Shown here: positions 1-4,262 of the stretch, piece after piece
Layout of the letters: every line of letters begins with the position of its first letter
How positions within the stretch are numbered: position 1 is the first letter of the stretch
NCBI GenBank assembly: GCA_031178025.1
Contig: JAPSJU010000063.1
Span: 1-10,209, forward strand
Source of the DNA: Agromyces sp.
GTDB lineage: Bacteria; Actinomycetota; Actinomycetes; Actinomycetales; Microbacteriaceae
Reading direction: 5' to 3'
DNA: 10,209 nucleotides
Notes under the pieces: model-generated
What the model was told of the DNA's origin: nothing
Database searches by the model: none
What the model saw: only the letters and a program-made list of their open reading frames with translations
Program-made: the position numbers and the translations under genes

Positions 1-146
1 GCGCGTTCCAGGGCTTCTTCGCACGGCCGGACATCGGATGGCTGCTGCTCGTGCCGGCCGTGACCGTCATCGGGTTGCTGCTCTGGACGCCGGTGCGGGT
101 GGCGTACACCCGCTCGGACGCCGGCGAAGGGTCGAGCGGCGCCTGA
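1..146 (+). CDS. C-terminal end of an unidentified membrane protein (partial)
   Basis: An open frame runs from the window edge (first full codon at 3) to a TGA at 144-146 and gives 47 residues. The visible part begins AFQGFFARPDIGW. It contains one hydrophobic stretch of about 20 residues (roughly residues 11-31, rich in Leu, Val and Ile), then a short polar tail with Arg, Asp, Glu and Ser that ends SSGA. This looks like the last transmembrane helix and cytoplasmic tail of a multi-pass transporter, for example of the MFS type, but no family-specific motif is visible and I do not name it. The frame has the high third-position GC expected of a real gene. It converges on bcp, with a hairpin between them. 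That it is the end of a membrane protein is fairly sure; its function is unknown. Confidence 0.6.
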   Translation, partial: AFQGFFARPDIGWLLLVPAVTVIGLLLWTPVRVAYTRSDAGEGSSGA

Positions 147-159
147 GCGGATGTCGCGG

Positions 160-204
160 GATCGGACGGCACCGCGCGGTGCGACCGCGTGAGCCGTCCT
201 GATC
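160..204. terminator. Convergent hairpin between the partial membrane gene and bcp
   Basis: An inverted repeat pairs 160-170 (GATCGGACGGC) with 193-204, giving 11 pairs interrupted only by a bulged T at 200. The loop holds a second perfect 14-bp palindrome at 169-182 (GCACCGCGCGGTGC), which could form its own small hairpin instead of the inner part of the large one. It lies between two genes that converge and overlaps the last two bases of bcp. There is no T-tract on either side, so it is not a textbook intrinsic terminator. Hairpins without a U-tail are common at gene ends in high-GC actinobacteria, and a two-way terminator is my inference. Confidence 0.5.
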
Positions 205-679
205 AGCCGTCGAGGCCGAGTTCGCGGCGGATGCGCGCGACGTGGCCGGTGGCCTTCACGTTGTACCACGCCCGCTCGATGCGACCGTCCTCGTCGATGA
301 CGAAGGTGGACCGGATGGATCCGACGACGGTCCTGCCGTAGAGCGCCTTCTCGCCCCAGACGCCGTAGGCCCGTTGCACGGCCACGTCCTCGTCCGAGAG
401 CAGGGTGAAGTTGAGCCGGTCGCGCTCGGCGAAGCGCTTGAGCTTCGGCACGTCGTCCTTCGAGATGCCGATGACGCGGACGCCGGCACTCGCGAACGAG
501 TTGAGGCTGTCGCGGAAGTCGCACGCCTCGGTCGTGCACCCGCTGGTCATCGCCTCGGGGTAGAAGTAGAGCACCACCCTGGAGCCCCGCAGTTCCGAGA
601 GCGACACCGGCCGTCCGTCCTGGTCGTCGAGGGTGAAGTCGGGAGCGAGGTCGCCTGGAGCGAGTCGTGCGTCGGTCAT
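203..679 (-). CDS. bcp: Thioredoxin-dependent thiol peroxidase (BCP/PrxQ family peroxiredoxin)
   Basis: The 158-residue product has the usual length and fold order of a BCP/PrxQ peroxiredoxin, a cytoplasmic enzyme that reduces H2O2 and organic hydroperoxides using thioredoxin. The peroxiredoxin motif PxxxTxxC is present as P41, T45 and C48 in YPEAMTSGCTTEAC. C48 is the peroxidatic cysteine and C53, five residues on, is the resolving cysteine typical of the BCP class. R123 (SIRSTFVID) fits the conserved active-site Arg. Residue 46 is Ser where most family members I recall have Pro (TPGCT). The ATG at 679 has no usable Shine-Dalgarno sequence; instead a TAACAT box ends 7 bases before it, suggesting a leaderless message. 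It lies 70 bp downstream of rsgA on the same strand but probably has its own promoter. No SigR-type promoter is visible upstream, despite the nearby redox sigma factor. Confidence 0.95.
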   Translation of the reverse strand: MTDARLAPGDLAPDFTLDDQDGRPVSLSELRGSRVVLYFYPEAMTSGCTTEACDFRDSLNSFASAGVRVIGISKDDVPKLKRFAERDRLNFTLLSDEDVAVQRAYGVWGEKALYGRTVVGSIRSTFVIDEDGRIERAWYNVKATGHVARIRRELGLDG

Positions 680-685
680 CCGTCC

Positions 686-691
686 ATGTTA
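686..691 (-). promoter_or_regulatory. Putative -10 box (TAACAT) for a leaderless bcp transcript
   Basis: Read on the minus strand, TAACAT fits the actinobacterial TAnnnT -10 consensus. Exactly six bases separate it from the bcp ATG, so a start site seven bases downstream would be the A of the start codon. No TTGACA-like -35 is seen at the usual spacing and there is no ribosome binding site, both consistent with a leaderless transcript. The same spacing occurs before the MMPL gene. Confidence 0.5.
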
Positions 692-719
692 GGCAGGCCG
701 CCTGAGTGCCTCGTGCATC

Positions 720-745
720 GCGCGGGCGGTGGACCGCAGCCGCGC
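720..745 (-). terminator. Hairpin just downstream of rsgA
   Basis: An outer 6-bp GC stem (720-725 with 740-745) encloses a 4-bp GC stem (726-729 with 734-737, loop TGGA) and a two-base bulge. It starts five bases beyond the rsgA stop and lies before the bcp -10 box, so it may end the aroA-rsgA message. There is no T-run, and short GC hairpins arise often by chance in such DNA. Confidence 0.35.
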
Positions 746-749
746 CGGA

Positions 750-1784
750 TCAGGCGAAGGTCGCGAGCAGGCGCTGCAGGGAGTCCCGCCGGGCGCGGCC
801 GGTCTCGCCGAGCCTCCCGGCGTCGACCGCCTCGTTGATGGCGCAGTCGGGAGCGTCCGACAGGTGCGTGCACCCCCGCGGGCACTCCTCGGCCACCTGT
901 GCCAGGTCGGTGAACGCGCCGAGGATGTTGGCCGGGTTCACGTGCCCGAGCCCGAAGGAACGTACGCCGGGCGTGTCGATGACCCACCCCGTGCCGTCGT
1001 CACCCACGACCCGCAGCGACACCGTCGACGACGACGTGTGGCGGCCCCGCCCGGTCACGTCGTTGACCCGGCCGATGGCACGGTGGGCGCTCGGGACGAG
1101 CGCGTTGACGAGGGTGGACTTGCCGACGCCCGAATGGCCGACGAAGACCGTGCGGTGACCGATGAGCGCCCGGGTGATCTCCTCGAGCGGCATCCGGTCG
1201 CTCCGGGATCGGAAGACCGGGAACTCGAGGCCGGCGAAGTTCTCGAGGAACCGGGACGGGTCGGCGAGGTCGGTCTTGGTGAGCACGAGCAGCGGCTGGA
1301 TGCCCGCATCGAAGGCGGCGACGAGATAGCGGTCGACGAGACGGATGCGCGGCTCGGGATTCGCGGCGGCCACGACGATGAGCATCTGGTCGGCGTTGGC
1401 GACGATGATCCGCTCGACCTCGTCCGTGTCGTCGGCGCTGCGACGGAGCAGCGTGGACCGCTCGCCGATGCGCACGATTCGCGCGAGCGTACCGGGCTCG
1501 CCGCTCGCATCGCCGACGAGGTCGACGTGGTCGCCCGTGACCACCGACTTCCGCCGCAGCTCGCTCGCCCGCGCGGCGGTGATCTCGCGTTCGTCCGGGC
1601 CGCCCTCGTCGACCAGCACCGAGTAGCGACCCCGGTCGACGCCCAGCACGACGCCCTCCACGGCGTCGGCATGCTCGGGGCGGACCTTGGTGCGGGGACG
1701 GCTGCCGCGCCGATTCGGCCGCACGCGCACATCCGACTCGTCGAACTCCGGTTCGTCCTCGTCGTCCGCGTCCCACCACGTCAT
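750..1784 (-). CDS. rsgA: Ribosome small-subunit-dependent GTPase A (circularly permuted GTPase)
   Basis: The 344-residue protein is a 30S-subunit maturation GTPase (RsgA/YjeQ). After an acidic then basic N-terminal tail (residues 1-37) comes an OB-fold region (about 40-125) and then a GTPase domain with motifs in the permuted order that defines the family: G4 TKTD (169-172), G1 P-loop GHSGVGKST (216-224), the G2 region around T250, and G3 DTPG (270-273). The C-terminal zinc site is complete: C301, C305, H307 and C314 in CPRGCTHLSDAPDC. I chose the ATG at 1784 because it overlaps the aroA stop as ATGA, a sign of translational coupling; a GGGAG lies 11 bases upstream at 1796-1800. The frame is open a further 47 codons inside aroA, but that stretch is Arg-rich shadow sequence. 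It is co-transcribed with aroA, an arrangement I recall as common in actinobacteria. Confidence 0.96.
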   Translation of the reverse strand: MTWWDADDEDEPEFDESDVRVRPNRRGSRPRTKVRPEHADAVEGVVLGVDRGRYSVLVDEGGPDEREITAARASELRRKSVVTGDHVDLVGDASGEPGTLARIVRIGERSTLLRRSADDTDEVERIIVANADQMLIVVAAANPEPRIRLVDRYLVAAFDAGIQPLLVLTKTDLADPSRFLENFAGLEFPVFRSRSDRMPLEEITRALIGHRTVFVGHSGVGKSTLVNALVPSAHRAIGRVNDVTGRGRHTSSSTVSLRVVGDDGTGWVIDTPGVRSFGLGHVNPANILGAFTDLAQVAEECPRGCTHLSDAPDCAINEAVDAGRLGETGRARRDSLQRLLATFA

Positions 1785-3151
1785 GCGAGCATCTGCTCCC
1801 AGAGCGCCGTGAACTGGGGGAGGGTCTTGCTCGTCGAGGCGATGTCGTCGACCACGACGCCGGGCACCGCGAGCCCGACGATGGCGCCGGTCGTCGCCAT
1901 GCGGTGATCGGCGTAGGCACGCCACCGGCCGCCGTGCAGCGGCGCGGGCTCGATGCGGAGCCCGTCATCGAGCTCGTGCACCCGGCCGCCGAGCCCCTCG
2001 AATTCCGCGGCGAGCGCCGCGAGGCGGTCGGTCTCGTGGTGACGGATGTGCCCGATGCCGGTGAAGGTGCTCGGTTCGTCGGCGAACGCCGCGAGCGCGA
2101 CGAGGTTCGGCACCAGCTCGCCGGCTTCGGAGAGGTCCAGGTCGACGCCGCGGATGCCGCGGCCGCCTTCGGGGCCAGGCTCGGGTGCGTGCACCGTCAG
2201 GCGGCCGGCGTCGAGTTCCACCCGGGCGCCGAAACGGGGGAGCAGCTCGGCGAGCTGCGCCCCGACCTGGGTGGTCTCGGACGGCCAGCCCGCGATCGTG
2301 ACGTGCCCGCCGGCGACCATCGCGGCGACGAGGAACGGAGCGGCGTTCGAGAGGTCGGGCTCGATCGCCACGTCGATCGCATGGATCGGGCCGGGCTCGA
2401 CGATCCAGCGACCGGGCTCCGGGCTCGACACCGACACGTCTCGAGCCCTGAGCGTCGCGATGGTCATCTCGATGTGGGGCAGGCTCGGCAGCCGCTCGCC
2501 CGTGTGCCGGAGATCGAGGCCGCGCTCGAACCGAGCGGCCGAGAGCAGCAGCCCCGACACGAACTGGCTCGACGCGGATGCGTCGAGCTCGAGCGAGCCG
2601 CCCTCGACGCGTCCGGCGCCGTGCACGGTGAAGGGGAGGGCGCCGCGACGATCGTCGTCGAGGTCGACGCCGAGCGCCCGAAGTCCGAGGATCGAGCCGC
2701 CCATGGGGCGTCGACGCGCGCCCTCGTCGCCGTCGAACGTGGTCGGGCCCAGCGCGAGCGCCGCGACGGGCGGCAGGAACCGCATGACCGTGCCGGCGAG
2801 CCCGCAGTCGATCGTCGTCGACCCGATGAGCTCGTCGGCGGGGATGACCCGCAGGTCGTCGCCGAACCCGCCGGTTCCGGGGAGGCGTTCGAATCGGGTG
2901 CCGAGCGCGCGGAGCCCCTCCACCATCAGCTCGCTGTCCCGCGACCACAGCGGCGCGTGCAGCGTCGAGGGACCGTCGGCGAGTGCGGCGAGCACGAGCT
3001 CGCGGTTCGTGAGCGATTTCGAGCCGGGAAGGGCCACGACCGACTGGAGCGGCGTCGCAGCGACGGGCGCGCTCCATCCGTCATCCGTGTCGGTCGGCCT
3101 CGATTCGCCGTACGGATCGAACTCGGGTGCGGAATACCTCGAAATCTGCAT
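1781..3151 (-). CDS. aroA: 3-phosphoshikimate 1-carboxyvinyltransferase (EPSP synthase)
   Basis: This 456-residue cytoplasmic enzyme joins PEP to shikimate-3-phosphate, the sixth step of the shikimate pathway to aromatic amino acids. Visible active-site segments, with E. coli numbering from memory: LPGSKSLTNR with K45, S46 and R50 (K22, S23, R27); GLAGTVMRF with G120, T121 and R124 (G96, T97, R100); RRPM with R148 (R124); SASSQF with S194, S195 and Q196; HETDR with E373 and R376 (E341, R344); DHR at 415-417; and K442 in TSKTLP (K411). Three positions differ from E. coli: F125 for P101, E345 for the catalytic D313, and H372 for K340. I recall the same three in Mycobacterium tuberculosis, so they look lineage-typical. 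About 25 extra N-terminal residues precede the core. The ATG at 3151 has no ribosome binding site and is probably near-leaderless. It forms an operon with rsgA and is divergent from the sigma gene. Confidence 0.97.
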   Translation of the reverse strand: MQISRYSAPEFDPYGESRPTDTDDGWSAPVAATPLQSVVALPGSKSLTNRELVLAALADGPSTLHAPLWSRDSELMVEGLRALGTRFERLPGTGGFGDDLRVIPADELIGSTTIDCGLAGTVMRFLPPVAALALGPTTFDGDEGARRRPMGGSILGLRALGVDLDDDRRGALPFTVHGAGRVEGGSLELDASASSQFVSGLLLSAARFERGLDLRHTGERLPSLPHIEMTIATLRARDVSVSSPEPGRWIVEPGPIHAIDVAIEPDLSNAAPFLVAAMVAGGHVTIAGWPSETTQVGAQLAELLPRFGARVELDAGRLTVHAPEPGPEGGRGIRGVDLDLSEAGELVPNLVALAAFADEPSTFTGIGHIRHHETDRLAALAAEFEGLGGRVHELDDGLRIEPAPLHGGRWRAYADHRMATTGAIVGLAVPGVVVDDIASTSKTLPQFTALWEQMLA

Positions 3152-3156
3152 CGGTT
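3131..3156 (+). promoter_or_regulatory. SigR/SigH-type promoter of the sigma/anti-sigma operon (GGAAT-N18-GTT)
   Basis: GGAAT at 3131-3135 is followed by exactly 18 bases and then GTT at 3154-3156, a perfect match to the promoter read by SigR of Streptomyces and close to the SigH consensus (GGAAYA ... GTT) of mycobacteria. It points at the sigma gene, with transcription expected to start near 3162-3164. It lies over the first codons and start of aroA on the opposite strand. Autoregulation of these sigma factors is established in relatives; that it operates here is inferred from position and sequence. Confidence 0.8.
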
Positions 3157-3160
3157 ATCA

Positions 3161-3166
3161 ACAGTA
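3161..3166 (-). promoter_or_regulatory. Putative -10 box (TACTGT) of aroA-rsgA
   Basis: On the minus strand TACTGT fits TAnnnT and lies nine bases before the aroA ATG, placing the start site two or three bases upstream of the codon. No Shine-Dalgarno sequence is present, so a nearly leaderless transcript is likely. The box coincides with the expected start-site region of the opposing SigR-type promoter. No convincing -35 is seen. Confidence 0.35.
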
Positions 3167-3182
3167 GCGTCCGCTCGGACGC

Positions 3183-3190
3183 AGGAGGAG
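3183..3190 (+). promoter_or_regulatory. Strong Shine-Dalgarno (AGGAGGAG) for a long sigma isoform
   Basis: AGGAGGAG is the best ribosome binding site in the window. It sits about 20 bases after the expected start of the SigR-type transcript. An ATG follows at once (3191, too close to be ideal), and an in-frame GTG at 3200 is nine bases downstream, which is good spacing. Both are in frame with the sigma factor and would add 24 or 21 residues to the form starting at 3263. Such a site would be hard to explain if only the 3263 start were used. Confidence 0.6.
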
Positions 3191-3248
3191 ATGGTACGCG
3201 TGCCGGTTGCAACGCTCGAGCGCCCCGCGGTCGTGGAGGCGCACGATC

Positions 3249-3254
3249 TAGGAT
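3249..3254 (+). promoter_or_regulatory. Putative -10 box (TAGGAT) for the short sigma isoform
   Basis: TAGGAT fits TAnnnT and ends eight bases before the ATG at 3263 and five before the in-frame GTG at 3260. A start site near 3260-3262 would give a leaderless or almost leaderless message for the short sigma protein. It resembles the box before the MMPL gene: both read TAGG(A/C)T(T/G)GCGG. The AGGA inside it, nine bases before the ATG, could instead serve as a weak ribosome binding site on the longer transcript. No -35 is obvious. Confidence 0.4.
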
Positions 3255-3262
3255 TGCGGGTG

Positions 3263-3928
3263 ATGACTCCCGACGAGATCGACACCACGCCGTCCGATCA
3301 GGCAGCCGACGACACGGCCCGCTCGGTGGGTGAGCTGTTCGAGGAACAGGCCCTGCCGTTCATCGACCAGCTGTACGCCGCGGCACTTCGCATGACGAAG
3401 AACCCCGCCGACGCGCAGGACCTCGTGCAGGAGACGTTCGTCAAGGCGTTCGCCGCCTTCGGCCAGTTCACGCAGGGCACGAACCTGAAGGCGTGGCTGT
3501 ATCGGATCCTCACGAACACCTTCATCAACAGCTATCGCAAGAAGCAGCGCGAGCCGTACCAGGGCACGATCGACGACCTCGAGGACTGGCAGCTCGGCGG
3601 CGCCGAGTCGACGACGGCGCGCTCGACGCGCTCGGCCGAGGCCGAGGCGATCGACCACCTGCCCGACAGCGCCGTGAAGGACGCCCTGCAGGCGCTGCCC
3701 GAGGACTTCCGCCTCGCCGTGTACTTCGCCGATGTGGAGGGCTTCTCCTACCAGGAGATCGCCGACATGATGAACACGCCCATCGGGACCGTGATGAGCC
3801 GCCTGCACCGTGGCCGGCGGCTGCTCCGCGAGTCCCTCGCCGACTACGCCCGAGAACAGGGTTTCACCGCGGGCGAGACGGCACCGAGACCGACCAGGAG
3901 GCAGAGCATGCCCAGGAGTGCGAAATGA
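3263..3928 (+). CDS. sigH: ECF sigma factor, SigH/SigR type (thiol-oxidative stress)
   Basis: The 221-residue form starting at ATG 3263 is a group IV (ECF) sigma factor that directs RNA polymerase to stress promoters. Region 2 spans about residues 28-95, with ADAQDLVQETFVKAF and the stretch WLYRILTNTFINSYRKKQRE, which I recognise from SigH/SigR. Region 4 spans about 137-190, with LPEDFRLAVYFADVEGFSYQEIA and the helix-turn-helix end GTVMSRLHRGRRLLRE. A basic tail of about 20 residues follows. No anti-sigma-like or membrane segment is present. Starts at GTG 3200 (242 residues) or ATG 3191 (245 residues) are also open and have the stronger ribosome binding site. I list the short form because its length matches M. 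tuberculosis SigH and the extra stretch has uncommon codons (CTA, TTG, GGA). Its stop overlaps the anti-sigma start as ATGA. A SigR-type promoter upstream predicts autoregulation. The symbol could equally be sigR. Confidence 0.93.
   Translation: MTPDEIDTTPSDQAADDTARSVGELFEEQALPFIDQLYAAALRMTKNPADAQDLVQETFVKAFAAFGQFTQGTNLKAWLYRILTNTFINSYRKKQREPYQGTIDDLEDWQLGGAESTTARSTRSAEAEAIDHLPDSAVKDALQALPEDFRLAVYFADVEGFSYQEIADMMNTPIGTVMSRLHRGRRLLRESLADYAREQGFTAGETAPRPTRRQSMPRSAK
3914..3918 (+). promoter_or_regulatory. Ribosome binding site of the anti-sigma gene
   Basis: AGGAG ends six bases before the ATG at 3925, which fixes the anti-sigma start and excludes longer readings of the open frame, which runs on upstream within the sigma gene. 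The site is inside the last codons of the sigma gene, so translation of the two proteins is probably coupled. Confidence 0.75.
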
Positions 3929-4182
3929 CCGACTGCGGCTGTGACAAGGCCAGGGCCGAGCTGGAAGAGTACCTGCACAACGAGCTGCGCCGCGAGGACG
4001 CGGCCGACATCCGCGAGCACGTCGCCAACTGCGCCGACTGCCAGGCGGAACTGCGCGTCGGCGTGGCGATCACCGAGGTGGTGCAGCGGGCCTGCAAGGA
4101 GAGCGCGCCCGAGCAGCTGCGCCTGCAGGTGCTCGCACGTATCCGCGACGTGCAGTCCGGGCACGGCGTCCTCGTCGACTGA
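3925..4182 (+). CDS. rsrA: Zinc-binding redox anti-sigma factor (RsrA/RshA family)
   Basis: This 85-residue soluble protein is the expected partner that holds the sigma factor inactive when reduced and releases it when its cysteines are oxidised. The zinc anti-sigma motif HxxxCxxC is present as H32, C36 and C39 in EHVANCADC. C6 is 26 residues before H32, and C57 is 18 after C39. These intervals equal those between C11, H37, C41, C44 and C62 of Streptomyces coelicolor RsrA as I recall it, so the full redox set seems to be kept. C4 is an additional cysteine near the N-terminus. The segment CKESAPEQLRLQVLARI resembles the C-terminal helix region of mycobacterial RshA. The ATG overlaps the sigma stop by four bases, giving tight coupling. 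There is no membrane segment, so sensing is cytoplasmic. Small size and low conservation outside the motif are normal in this family. Confidence 0.92.
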   Translation: MTDCGCDKARAELEEYLHNELRREDAADIREHVANCADCQAELRVGVAITEVVQRACKESAPEQLRLQVLARIRDVQSGHGVLVD

Positions 4183-4196
4183 CGCCGTCGACGATC

Positions 4197-4214
4197 GCGG
4201 AGCTCGCCCTCCGC
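4197..4214 (+). terminator. Possible hairpin after the anti-sigma gene
   Basis: A 6-bp stem GCGGAG/CTCCGC with a six-base loop starts 15 bases after the anti-sigma stop. It has no T-run. It could end the sigma operon before the separate MMPL promoter, but a stem this short is weak evidence. Confidence 0.3.
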
Positions 4215-4250
4215 CCGCCGAGGCCCGCGGGTGCCGCGCTGCCCGCGCCG

Positions 4251-4256
4251 TAGGCT
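4251..4256 (+). promoter_or_regulatory. Putative -10 box (TAGGCT) for a leaderless MMPL gene
   Basis: TAGGCT fits TAnnnT and is followed by exactly six bases (GGCGGC) and then the ATG, so transcription starting seven bases downstream would begin at the start codon. The same spacing is found before bcp. No -35 element is recognisable and no AGGAG-type site is present. It implies that the transporter is transcribed separately from the sigma/anti-sigma operon. Confidence 0.55.
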
Positions 4257-4262
4257 GGCGGC

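Noticed and set aside
685..687. ATG just upstream of the bcp start
   Set aside because: It is out of frame with bcp and its frame gives no peroxiredoxin sequence.
680..780. SigR-type promoter for bcp
   Set aside because: I looked on the minus strand for GGAAT followed by GTT and found neither element here.
729..1907. Long plus-strand open frame opposite rsgA
   Set aside because: It is rich in Arg, Gly, Asp and Ala with no recognisable domain, and lies fully antisense to rsgA, whose motifs are complete. Long shadow frames are expected at this GC content.
1785..1925. N-terminal extension of rsgA by 47 residues
   Set aside because: It lies within aroA, encodes an Arg-rich stretch unlike RsgA, and the ATG at 1784 forms the usual ATGA overlap with the aroA stop.
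1904..3190. Plus-strand open frame running through aroA into the sigma gene as one 674-residue protein
   Set aside because: The part before about 3191 is an antisense shadow of aroA. Only the end matches a protein family, and promoters and a ribosome binding site lie at 3131-3254.
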